A stretch of DNA of 64,000 bases, from the NCBI GenBank assembly GCA_020881915.1, contig JAJFPB010000009.1, forward strand, positions 2,666,001-2,730,000, in the 5' to 3' direction. The position numbers and the translations under genes are program-made. The notes beneath the pieces were generated by a model, which was not told the origin of the DNA, ran no database searches, and was given only the letters and a program-made list of their open reading frames with translations. Positions 10,971-21,200 of the stretch are shown piece by piece. This stretch comes from Paramyrothecium sp. XJ0827. Its lineage: Eukaryota > Ascomycota > Sordariomycetes > Hypocreales > Stachybotryaceae. Each line of letters starts with the position of its first letter. Position 1 is the stretch's first letter.

Positions 10971-12666
10971 ATGACTCCCACCACTGAGAAACCGGAAGTC
11001 ACGCTAATCGACGATGTCGGCCTAGCGAAGGATGACGGCGTTCTCGACAAGGCTCCACTCGGACATGGCAAAGTGGATTATTCTGGCGCCCACGAGAAAA
11101 CAGACCCAAAAGAAATTGCACTTGTCAAGAAGTTGGACAGATGGATCATGGTGGGTCTTTCTCCATAGCCACACGCAGGGACAACAGCTAATAATCGTCG
11201 ATAAGCCTATGCTCTGGAGCATGTTCTGGCTCAATTACCTCGATCGAAATGCTATAGCACCCGCCAGACTCAACAACCTCGAAAGGGACCTCAATTTGAG
11301 CAGCACGGGTAGGTCGTCACTTCACACGTACATCCGAAGCTCTGGCTAAAACTGCCACAGAGTATCAGACATGCGTCAGCATACTTTTCGTTGGTTACAT
11401 TCTGGGTCAAATTCCTTCCAACATGTTCTTAACGAGGACTCGACCGAGCCGATATCTTGTCAGTCATTCCGTCCATTCATGATTGGCTTTGAAACAAAGT
11501 ACAAGCCAGAGACTGACCTCTTGCAGGGCATAGCGATGATGATATGGGCAGTCGTGAGCGCTATCACTGCTCTGTGTAAAAACTTCACCGGTCTCCTGCT
11601 TGCGCGATTCTTCCTTGGCCTAACAGAGGCACCATATTACCCCGGTGCTGTCTATATTTTATCGATATTCTACACCCGGAAGGAGATCGCGACCCGAATC
11701 GCTATTCTCTACACGGGCAACATTTTAGCCACTGCCTTTGCAGGACTTATTGCTGCTGGGGTCTTCTACGGCATGGATGGCACCCTCGGCCTAGCCGGAT
11801 GGAAGTGGCTGTTCATCCTGCAAGGCGCTGTCACTTTCCTTGTCGCTATTGTTGGGTTTTTCTTGTTGCCCGACTTTCCGCTCACCACGAAGTGGCTGAC
11901 CGAGGAAGAGCGTCAACTCGCCCACAGCCGTATGGAAGAAGATACTGTGGGTAACAAAGGGGAGACGGGCACTTGGCAAGGATTCAAGCAAGCTTCGAAG
12001 GATCCCCTTGTATGGGTCTTCGCCGCAATGGCGCACATGCACCTTGCAGCCAACGGTTTCAAAAATTTTGTGAGTGAAGCAAGCATGCGCCTTGCATCCG
12101 TTGTGCCTGTACTCTAACACATTGCGCAGTTCCCTACTGTTGTGGAGACGCTTGGCCTTGGCCAGACCGTCACTCTTGTCTTGACTTGCCCGCCATATCT
12201 GATTGCCGGAGTCGTCACAATTCTCGTATCATGGTCATCAGGAAAGCTCAACGAACGCACCTGGCATATCACAGCTTCCAAAGCGGTCGCAACAATCGGG
12301 TTCGTCGCCGCTGCTTGCACCTTGAATTTAGCTGGCCGCTACGTTAGCATGGTCATCTTTACCATTGGTACGTATGGCGTGAATAGTTTGATTCTTGGGT
12401 GGTGCGGTAGCGTTTGCGGGCAGACAAAAGAGAAGAAGGCTGTCGCAATCAGCATCGTCACTACCACCATGAACATTAGCTTCATTTGGACACCGTACCT
12501 ATGGCCAAAGAGCGATGAGCCTCGTTACGCCATTGCTATGGGCAGCAGTGCTGGCTTCAGCATCGCCACTGCGCTGTTGGCGTGGCTCGCCAAGTTCATC
12601 TTGGTCCGCCGGAACAAGAGACTCAGAGCTGCGGATGACGAAACCACAACTTTCTACGTATACTGA
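10971..12666 (+). CDS. MFS transporter, anion:cation symporter (ACS) family, 486 residues
   Basis: Plasma-membrane carrier for an organic anion. Five exons (10971-11150, 11206-11308, 11361-11458, 11527-12069, 12130-12666) keep one frame of 487 codons; introns are 52-68 nt with GT-AG ends. The product has a hydrophilic N-terminus, then LWSMFWLNYLDRNAIA (TM1 with the family's YLDR motif), GYILGQIPSN, an LARFFLGLTEAPYYPGA segment (classic ACS TM4 signature), and about twelve hydrophobic segments in all. Fungal relatives include Dal5/Tna1/Vht1-type carriers, and the bacterial tartrate transporter TtuB belongs to the same family. The surrounding tartrate/glycerate enzymes suggest tartrate or a related dicarboxylate as substrate; that is inference, and vitamin or allantoate transport cannot be excluded. 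Confidence 0.88.
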
Positions 12667-12857
12667 TTTGGCTTTCTTGGAATGCTTTTGGATATCCTGT
12701 AGCATTAGTAATAGCATCACCGAAGGCACGGTAGTGCTGGATGTGACTGAAAGGCTAGCTCTTAGCAACAATGATGCTTGTACTTCCGAAAGTTTTCTAG
12801 TGGTAATGCAGTTTATGCCAATAGTTCGAACAGGTTCTGATTATGAATATACAAGCT

Positions 12858-14579
12858 CTAGGATAGGACTATATTCATCATGTTGGCCTCTTTGTTTTCT
12901 GTGTCCCTAGACATGAACCCCGATGCATAGCACCAACTAACGATTAAGAACCCTTGGCTTGGCAGTCGAGGCTCAGGTCCGTCTAATTGGGGTCTTAGAA
13001 TCATTGGTAGTCGGCAGCCAGGGACGATAAATAGCATGTCCCCCACTTCTACGTCTGTTGGACCAATGCAAAAGAATCCCTGCCGCGTGCCAAAGGCCTT
13101 CCACCCTCCAATTCGCATGCCAAGCACTCTATGGTAAGCGTTGTGACTGATTTCCGTCAAGTCCGCCTGCGAAGTGCTTTGTTGCAGCCATTGAAGCCAC
13201 TCATCGAAGTGCTTAAGGTATTCGGAACCTGCTGGCAGTTCGTTAATATCAAGACCGAAGATTAGGTCCATGGCCAGGTCATGAAGCCAAGTCTGCCGTG
13301 GGACCTCCGGTTGTTGCTTTTCCCGCAATGTCAAAATTTCCTGCATTGCAATCTGCAGCTCTGATACAGAGCTCGTATCAAACTCGGTACAGGTGGCAAC
13401 CACAGTATCGAGACAATTTGCTTGAAGCGTTAATTGATTAGGTGATAGCAGCCTTGGCTGCTCCATCAAGGGGCCACCTGCGTCCCATTGTGCAGCATCA
13501 CATACCACATACGGCTCAGTGAAACTGAAGTGACGAAGATCAGGGACCCAAGTTGGTAGGGTAGGTGATCGCTCTCTCTCTATTCCTGCGAGCGCGAGGA
13601 GGTCCAGGGATGTACCATGACAAAGCAGAGCCACCGCGGTCTCTCGATACACCCTTTCAACAGTCTCGCTGTATTCTGGTTCCTGCCCAACCGGAACCGT
13701 GTAGTCCGGCTCCGGCACTGGCAGCGTGCAATCTGCTATGCCTCGGAAAGCAAAGACAGAATCTCTGTGATCCGTAGCCTCGCACCGGAAGGCCGCCTGC
13801 AGGAGAACCTCCCACCTTGTTGCAGTACGTGTTTCAAGAAACTGATTGCGGACGGATATGAGTCTTGTGACACTCCATAACCCCATTTGGGCAGGGTCAT
13901 CGTCATCGTAGGCGTCCCAGTTTTCGAAGAAGGCCCAGATTGCCCAAACACACTTAGAAAACACGGCGAAGCCTTCGATGTACTCCCCACACATCATCCA
14001 CACATTATTGCTCAGAGTGACCTCCTGGATCACCCACGTCCGGCGAAACCAAGGATGAGCCAACATTTGCAACAGCATTTCGAGTTCGGCATGGTGTTCG
14101 TGGGCGAGGTCCTTCCAACGCTCATCTGGCCACGATAGCTCGGCTGTCGATCGCATAAAGTGAAACGTAGCACGCGTATTGGGAGCACTCGTGCCTAGCC
14201 ACAAGATGACTCGGGTGGCAGAAGAGTAAATCTTGTCCATTATGCCAACCTGAGCTGCTCTCTCTTTCGAGTCGCTTTGGTTGATGCATAGAGCATCTAT
14301 CCAAATGTTGAACGACGACCACCGCCGGCACATCGCCCTCAACAAGTCAGTCAAGTTTTGGCCCAGCCCCAGATATTGGCCGTCAGAAAACCCAATTCTC
14401 GAGACGGGCTTGCCAGGCTTGTCCCACGTATACGAGACGGCCATGTATTTCTCGCGGTTGTCATGATCCAGGTGGACAACTTTAAAGTTGAAAACAGGCT
14501 CACGGCTAGCGCCAGTAGTGAGCACCTCGATAACCCGAATATGAGGCCCTGGAGAGAGCGGTTTATAGGAAAAGTCCAT
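12858..14579 (-). CDS. Heterokaryon-incompatibility (HET) domain protein, 573 residues
   Basis: Single intact exon from the ATG at 14579. The HET domain starts with YMAVSYTWD (about residues 45-53) and continues through WIDALCINQSDSKERAAQV and an IYSSATRVILWLG segment, the three standard HET blocks. FAFRGI, the usual block after the domain, follows at about residue 275. The C-terminal half has no recognised domain; it resembles the variable tail of other single-HET proteins. Such proteins trigger cell death after fusion of unlike hyphae, though most family members have no tested role. It converges tail-to-tail on the MFS gene (191 bp apart) and is not expected to take part in the metabolic cluster around it. 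Confidence 0.9.
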   Translation of the reverse strand: MDFSYKPLSPGPHIRVIEVLTTGASREPVFNFKVVHLDHDNREKYMAVSYTWDKPGKPVSRIGFSDGQYLGLGQNLTDLLRAMCRRWSSFNIWIDALCINQSDSKERAAQVGIMDKIYSSATRVILWLGTSAPNTRATFHFMRSTAELSWPDERWKDLAHEHHAELEMLLQMLAHPWFRRTWVIQEVTLSNNVWMMCGEYIEGFAVFSKCVWAIWAFFENWDAYDDDDPAQMGLWSVTRLISVRNQFLETRTATRWEVLLQAAFRCEATDHRDSVFAFRGIADCTLPVPEPDYTVPVGQEPEYSETVERVYRETAVALLCHGTSLDLLALAGIERERSPTLPTWVPDLRHFSFTEPYVVCDAAQWDAGGPLMEQPRLLSPNQLTLQANCLDTVVATCTEFDTSSVSELQIAMQEILTLREKQQPEVPRQTWLHDLAMDLIFGLDINELPAGSEYLKHFDEWLQWLQQSTSQADLTEISHNAYHRVLGMRIGGWKAFGTRQGFFCIGPTDVEVGDMLFIVPGCRLPMILRPQLDGPEPRLPSQGFLIVSWCYASGFMSRDTENKEANMMNIVLS

Positions 14580-15016
14580 TTTGGCATTGGCACACGAGAA
14601 CTTAGGCGTTGTTCAATGACATTGCTGCTACTGCCTAGAGACAGTATATATCTCAACATCTCACCGTGAGCCTGACAAGGTGGGGTTCGTTGGAACTAGT
14701 GGGTCTAGCATCCTACAACAGGAACGAATAGGGTCTCCTCTCCTGCATCAAGCTGGTTGGCTGGCCGCATGACCGGATGACCCTCACCCCGGTTTCTATA
14801 GCTTCGATATCCGGAGTGAATGACCACAATGGCTTATACTCGACTTTATTGGAGGCCATTGAGGTCACTCCCCTGGTTTAGCTTTCTTGTATGCTTTTTC
14901 TGGGGTAGTTGGAAGTAGCATGATGAAAATGTGATAAATTATTGTTCAAGTACAAGCTGGTGCTATACCTAGCAGCTTTTTCCGCCCCAATAAGCCGATT
15001 GTCTGCAATAGCCTGA
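14580..15016. other. Intergenic, HET promoter side and malate dehydrogenase 3' flank
   Basis: 437 bp with no open frame of note. It should hold the HET gene promoter and the terminator of the malate dehydrogenase gene. Confidence 0.5.
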
Positions 15017-16273
15017 CTATGCGGCCATAAAGTCTTGTCCAGACTTGATATTAATCTTGAGCTCTTTGATGGCCGTTTCCAAAAGTCCTTGCTCGTTTGT
15101 TGAGAGCTCGCCTATGTCCAACGCCTTGGTAGCCCCAGCGGTACCCAGCTCCAGCTTCACAGCAAAGTAGTCGACACCCAGCTTGGCAGCGATTTCCTTG
15201 CCGCCTGGTACACCTGGAAGATACACATAGGCTTCTTCTGTGACCGCTTTGCCCGCTTTGGCCGCCAACAAAGCCTTCACGAACCGGAAGCCGGCGTAGG
15301 CCATGCAAGTAGTTGCACTGCCGGCACCCTTCTTGCTCTGGACAATCTCGTCGCCACCAAATTGCACTCCTGTGTAAAAATAAGCATTTGAAGATAGCAC
15401 GTTACCAGAATCTGCGCAAACGTACTGTGAATGACCTTTGCCAATGTCTCGTCGTCCACTTCGACCTTGGGCTCCGATTGGCTGTACAACGGCAGGATAG
15501 TGGCACCACTATGGCCTCCAATCACGGGGACTTTGAAGTGTTTTGGATCGACGTTACCACCCAAAGCATGGGCGATGAATGTGGATGCTCGTACTACATC
15601 TAGCGTCGTCACTCCGAAGAGGCGAGTAGGTTCAAAGACACCTGCCTTTCGCAGGGCCTCGGCGGCCACTGGTACAGTCGAGTTGACCGGGTTGGTGACC
15701 ACACAGCTGATAGCTTGAGGGCACGTCCTTGCTACCTCAGTGAAGATGTCACGAATGATGCTTGCGTTTGTCTGTACAACGGTGTCAGTGAACACTCCAT
15801 CAAAAGTCGTGGTACTAGAGAGCAAAACCAACTTTGAAGAGGTCTAAAACGATAATTAGCATGATGTGACAAGTATGCGGTCTTAAGGTTGAAAGGGTAA
15901 AAGCACAGAGAAATAAGTTTCGGGGGACACTGACCGTCTCTCGTCATACCAGGCTTGCGCGCAATGCCAGCGGTAACCACGACGACATCGGCCCCCTGCA
16001 GCGCCTTCTTCAAGCCGTCATTTTCAGGCAGATAGCCAGAGACTTTGGCTCTCGTATCAATGTGGTTCAGGTCTGTTGCAATCCCTGGTACATGAACAAT
16101 ATCATAGAGAGAAATCTCATCAAAAAGGTCGCTCTTCAGTGCATTATGTCAGTCGGGGGCCATTGCAAGATGCGAGGATTGTTTGAGCAGGCAATCTAAC
16201 TTACGCTCTTACACAGAAGACTCAACGGGGTGCCAATCTGACCCGCAGCACCGAGAAGAGCAATTTTAGTCAT
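15017..16273 (-). CDS. NAD-dependent malate dehydrogenase, 325 residues, no mitochondrial presequence
   Basis: Interconverts malate and oxaloacetate, or a related 2-hydroxy-dicarboxylate. Exons 16273-16205, 16133-15935, 15843-15833, 15771-15426 and 15369-15017 give 326 codons in frame. The third exon is only 11 nt, yet it is needed to complete the MTRDDLFKTNAS segment. Visible motifs: GAAGQIG (8-14, NAD binding), substrate arginines R82 and R88 in [17 protein letters not shown]151/R154 in [10 protein letters not shown], and catalytic H180 in VIGGHSGAT. The N-terminus begins directly with the NAD fold and the C-terminus lacks an SKL-type signal, so a cytosolic location is likely. Its place beside hydroxypyruvate reductase and tartrate dehydrogenase suggests a specialised paralogue rather than the housekeeping TCA enzyme. 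Confidence 0.9.
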
Positions 16274-17125
16274 GTTGGTAATAGTAGGAGTGATATGAGT
16301 GGTTTGGGAGGCTTGGGCCAGTTACTCTATGCAGGGTTTACAAGTCAAGTTTAATAGTCAATCAGCATCGGCCGTTTACGGGGAGGGGGGGGGGCGGTTT
16401 GCACAATCCACCCGGTGTTTTGTCATGCCGCTATATGTGTGGGTCGACGATGCGGCATGACTTTGACGGGTAAATCTTTGGCCGCCGCATCCGCTCCATA
16501 ATTCACGAACTTAGGCGACTCAGGAGAGTAAAAATCTGTTCTTTGTGATTTCAAGATTTTCAAATCGACCCATCTTGTAAACCTGCAATTGTCTCTGCCC
16601 CAGTTTCATCCAGTGCGTGGTTCTTTGCTGTGTGGATGGGTGACACGGCGCAACGTAGCCTACATCAAGGGCAATTGGTGGGAGTGCCTCATTCAGCAAA
16701 AGTGTGGAGTTCGTGAATTTACATCGCTCGGACTTTTAGTCCGTTTATTTGTGAGCTCGGATGAGTTATTGCGACTATTCCTAGGTGATATGAAGACAAA
16801 CGTTCTTTAAAAGCGAAATTGTTAGAAATTTCCCAGCATTAGAAGAAACTCTTCACACTACCGTGCGAGTAGGTGAACTTCGACGATGCATCTTGTAAAT
16901 TTACTACTTATCGTAGGTGATATCGTACAAGGTCTTGCATGGTTGATTCCATTTGATCACGTTTGGCCTGGCCAAGGTATTTTGCACCGATCTGTTCTAT
17001 TGTCTTGCAAGCAGTTCGGAATTTTATTTAAACACATTCAATCTATTCTGTGCTCTACACGGTTCCCAGTTTGATGTCCAGCCAAATCTGCCGTATCCTG
17101 CTTCAACTAGGCGAAATAGAAACAT
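16274..17125. other. Intergenic between malate dehydrogenase and hydroxypyruvate reductase
   Basis: 852 bp, the promoter side of malate dehydrogenase and the 3' flank of the reductase gene. It contains the inverted repeat listed separately and a G-rich run at about 16381-16394. No gene seen. Confidence 0.5.
16422..16461. promoter_or_regulatory. Perfect 10-bp inverted repeat upstream of malate dehydrogenase
   Basis: GTCATGCCGC (16422-16431) and GCGGCATGAC (16452-16461) are exact reverse complements separated by 20 bp, about 150-190 bp before the malate dehydrogenase ATG. CGG half-sites in inverted orientation are the usual target form of Zn2Cys6 regulators (family knowledge). Binding by a local regulator is inference. 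Confidence 0.45.
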
Positions 17126-18253
17126 TCACCCCGATCCATTCGTGAGCTTGGGCTGCAGATGGGCATGTTCAGGAACTGGCGACAGCAGAGGCAATCCTAA
17201 AACAGCTCTCCTGGCATTCTCCATGGCCCACGTCTCCATCTTCCCCAGTGTCTCCGTCGTATGCGTGCCAAGATGTGGCACCATTAAGGCCCGGTCTTGC
17301 CTTAACAGCTTTTCGTTTATCTCAGGCTCGCGCTCGTAGACGTCGAGACCGGCTGCAGCAATCTTTCCGCTCTCCAAGGCGTCGGCCATGGCCGCCTCGT
17401 CGATGATGGCGCCCCTGGCCGTGTTCACGATGACGACGCCGTCCTTCATCTTTGCGATCTCCTTGGCTCCGATCAGATGCGTTGTGTTCGCATTGAGTGG
17501 CACGTTGATGCTGATTATGTCGCTCTCGGCGAGCAGCTTCTCAAACGAAACGTACTCAGCACCCGCAGCTTCCTCAACTGACACGGGTCGACGATTGTGA
17601 TAGCGCGTTATTAGCCCAAAAGGGTCGCTGCGTTTCTTGATGGCACGTCCGATGCGTCCCATGCCGAGAATTCCGAGCACTTTGCCCTGAGGATCGTGGC
17701 CAAAATCAATACCCTTTTTGAAATTGCCTGCACGCAGAGAGCTTAACGAAGGGTTAAGCTGCCGCAGCGCGCCGAGCAAAAGCCAGATGGCCAGGTCAGC
17801 AGTCGCCTCTGTGACCGGGTCCGGGGCGTAGGTGAGCGTAATACCACGCTTCGCGCAAGCCTGGGGGTCTATCTGGTCATAGCCGGCGCCATTGTGGCAG
17901 ATGTACTTGCAGGTCTCGGGGAGACGCTGAATGAAGTCCTCATCAAATTTCCCAGCAACCTATTCGTGTTCTTGTGAGAATGGGGTAATATCATCGCTGC
18001 TGGGTTGGCATCAACTCACTGCGCCGCTAGCCGAGGTCCTGTATATGACGGATATGTCCTTGTATTTGCCCCCAAGGTCGGTGAAGAATTCGTCTCTGGA
18101 CTTGCTCGTCACCACCTCGGTATGTGCAACATCCTGCAAGCTCTCATAAAATGGCTTGGCGTGCTTCACAGGATTGAAGAACAGGATGAAAGGCTTGCCG
18201 GTCATGGTGGTGGCTGAGCGAGTCCAATGTCTAGGCAGCACACGAGAGAGCAT
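17126..18253 (-). CDS. D-2-hydroxyacid dehydrogenase (hydroxypyruvate/glyoxylate reductase type), 355 residues
   Basis: NAD(P)-linked reductase expected to turn hydroxypyruvate or glyoxylate into D-glycerate or glycolate. Two exons (18253-18020, 17959-17126) with a 60-nt GT-AG intron at phase 0. The cofactor-binding loop GILGMGRIG sits at about residues 174-182. Catalytic elements follow in order: Arg in NTARGAIID, Glu in LDVYEREP and His in VPHLGTH. The first 16 residues are basic and Ser/Arg-rich (MLSRVLPRHWTRSATT), like a mitochondrial presequence; starting at the next ATG (M17, beginning MTGKPF) would give the usual cytosolic form, so dual targeting is possible. It matches the role of TtuD in bacterial tartrate operons. 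The specific substrate is not determined by sequence. Confidence 0.88.
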
Positions 18254-18980
18254 TCACTTGGGCTGTGGAGGTGGTTGATCGATAGGTGGTAGTTGTCCTC
18301 CTGAGTTCAGTTGGTGTCCCTAGTAATCCAGAGCTTTCCATACGTCAATTCAAATACGCGGGGATGATTGAGCTGTTCAACATCTTTTCTGTCAACTCGG
18401 ACGTCGTCTGCTTTCCAATCCCCCGAGCTAACGTTGAGTCAGTCCCGCCCCCACAGCTGGGGATGCGCGGCATTGACTTTGGCCGGGGAGCTCCCCACCG
18501 AAGTCTTCCGTATACGGCAAAGGTTTCTACCGCCAGAATGATCCAGGGTTGGCGTCACTCGCACCGCGTCTTGGCACACCCCGTCCATCAAGCAATTTGG
18601 CGTTCTTGAAGCAGGTTCCCCACAGACATCTCAGCTCTCGCAAGACAACAGAGTCGGGACGACGGTTAGGAGCTAAAACAATGCCAAGGCAGCGGAAGAA
18701 GGAGCTCGAAGAGTGCCAAGTATCAGAAACTAAATGAACGGGTTTCTAATGGTGGCTCGGCACGTGAAACCCCATTGCAATTGCCTTGTCCCCTTGAATC
18801 GGATCATAGAGCAAAATTCTTCCGTCTCAGAGCGAATCACACATATCATGACTGAGTTCCGGGCTTTTACTTTTTTCGTGAAGTCAACCCTGTTTCGATT
18901 GACTCGGCATAACCCCAGATGTTGTATGTAGAGAAAAATTACTTGGTATACGTTAAATGATATGACAAATGCCACCCTCT
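18254..18980. other. Intergenic, promoter of the hydroxypyruvate reductase gene
   Basis: 727 bp. GCGGCATTGACTTTG at 18467-18481 closely matches GCGGCATGACTTTG at 16452-16465 in the malate dehydrogenase promoter, differing by one extra T. No gene seen. Confidence 0.5.
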
Positions 18981-19728
18981 TCACCACAAGAACTCCCTCT
19001 CAAATTCTACCGAAAGGAAGGAGCTTCTTGTTGCACTTTTCTCCATCCTGTCATCTTCTGTGTCAGCAGGCCTCGTAAGACGAGCCGCATAGTCACTGTC
19101 GTTTTGGGCAGCCACAGCCAATGGTGCTGCAAGGGTTTCATCAGCATGAATCAGACTCGATTCATCTTCCACTTGCTCAGTAGCTGCTTGGTTCGGACTC
19201 ATAGACCTATTTGATGCAGAATCATTTGGCTCGGGTTGCTGCGCATCTTCGTCTGATTGTAACGTTGTGTCCGGGGTTGCCGAAGTTTGCGCATTTCGCA
19301 GTCCTGATTGATAGGATGCCGCTGGGTGCATCTGCCATGCTCGTACATCCTCGAGACTAGTCAAAGGATAAAGTTGCCAGACGTCCGGGTCTGCATTTTC
19401 TTTATTCTGTGATCTTTCCAAAGCAGCCGGAGATGGAGCGTCACGGAGCGACGAGCTCAGCTGCTCATCAGAGACAAGAGGCAGGAGGCTTCGAAGGAGA
19501 ATTTCAGTGCGCCGCAGCCTGGCTTCTAACTTTCTTACAAAGTGTTTGGGTAACCCCCTGGTTATATATCGTCAGTGCACAATTTCAGTCAATCATGTGC
19601 AGAAATTGCAAACGGTCAGGAAATTGTTTGACGGGAATAATCAGCAGGAGTCGCCTACCGTTTCTGTCGCCTAGGCCATTCACAACGGAATTCATGGCGT
19701 CTGCACTGATCACAGACAGGTCTAATGC
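18981..19728 (-). pseudogene. Remnant of a Zn2Cys6 transcription factor (half finger, coiled linker, acidic tail)
   Basis: Read on the minus strand, about 19725-19659 encodes the second half of a Zn2Cys6 cluster (RPVCDQCRRHEFRCEWP). A GT-AG gap (19658-19558) then joins in phase to a basic, leucine-rich linker (KHFVRKLEARLRRTEILLRSL) of the kind that dimerises these factors. A Ser/Glu/Asp-rich tail ends at a stop at 18981. I could not find an intact first half with its CxxC: the upstream DNA has only imperfect candidates, for example a CFVCRAKKKK stretch near 19985 interrupted by a stop. The fungal_trans middle domain is also absent. Either the gene is decayed or its 5' exon is one I failed to see. 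It sits between the reductase and the tartrate dehydrogenase regulator. Confidence 0.4.
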
Positions 19729-21200
19729 ATGGTTCAAGCTGTCAGTGCCAGGTTCGAGAGATTGTACCACAATAGTATTCGAGGCTCACTTTTCACCGCT
19801 ACACTGTCCTGATTGTTAGCATCAAGACTCTTCGTTGCAAAGACATGCGAGAGAGACAAAGACAGAACAGATTCAATTTGCCTCCGAGTCAAGCACTAGA
19901 ACTTGAGCGGATATCAGCGGTTTACGCACGGGAGGCAAGGGCTCAATTTCATCGTACTTTTTTCTTCTTGGCACGACAAACAAAGCATGCGCCCCGGTTT
20001 CGTGGCCCAGGAGCCTGGCGTGACGTTGACCCGCCATCCATTCGGGTATGTTGAGGCCGGGCGTGCAGCAGCTATGGTGTGCGCACTGTACGGATAGAGA
20101 GGGGCCGCCAGAATCCCAAGGCATTTGCCCTCTGATGTTGCAGTCTGCGTCTTATGGGTCCCCAATTTCGTGTGTGCAGAAGAGGCACAGATCGCTAAGC
20201 CGCAACTTGCGGGGTGGCGGTTAAATATATGCCGCCAACTACAGCTGTGGGGATTGGGAATGACGTGCGGCGGGAGAGCCACTTAACGTCATCTTTTATG
20301 CCAGTGGCTCAGTGGCTTTGGTTTTGGTGTCTCACATCTGATTGTGGAATTTGGCTTCAGGGCGTTGAATGCACAAACAAGTGTTACAAGATTTGGCAAG
20401 ATCTTCCTATTTACCCCAGACAACTCTCGAGCCAGTCTTCCATAGAACTCTTTTTCATTTTGCAATCTCCGATATCATCGACGAACCTGTCAAGTTCTTG
20501 GCGCCGAAAGGCTCATCCTCGCTGAGTCAAAGCCTAGTCTCAGATGCAGCCTTACAGAGTGCGGCAGCACCTTGGCTGTGACATCCATCCTACGGTGTGG
20601 CACGGCGGTCGCCAAAGAAGGGTATACCTTAAGTCGTTGGCGTCAATATGCAGAGAGTGCTAATCGCCCCTGCACTCGGGCCAAGACATGATTCGAGCGA
20701 CTGCCTGGGCGCCAATGACGCTTCACGGCGCCCTGCTAACTTATGCCATACTCCCACCAAACCTGTGCAAGACGCAAGGTAAAAGGCAGCAATGGGCGGC
20801 GATCTACTCGGCTTATCTAAAGTCAGGCTAGACTGCTTCTACCAGGCGCCGCAGCCGATGCAGGAAACGGAAGCCATGCCATGAAGTCTTCGAGAAACTA
20901 TCTCGCTGCGAGCGCATTCTGCATCAACATGGTTTGTTGGATGTTGCTAATAGATGGCTCTGGTTGTTTCTTTGGCTTCAACACTTTGAGATCAAAAGTA
21001 AGCGAGGGGGTAAACCTGTGATTTATATCTTGAGGCGGCTAATCTTCTCGTGTCATGGTCCTGCCAGCGTTCCACACCCATGACGATACAGTTTGGTACA
21101 ACAAGTTAATAGACTAGATGAGTGGCATAGCTATTCAGTATCGAACAGCTGAGATGCATGTGTCGATTTGTCATTAGTTTGTAGCCTCTCGTCAAACGCT
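19729..21200. other. Intergenic, no complete gene seen
   Basis: Nearly 1.5 kb. It may contain the lost 5' part of the Zn2Cys6 remnant (imperfect CxxC patterns at about 19940-20000, minus strand). The rest shows only short open frames without similarity. Confidence 0.4.
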
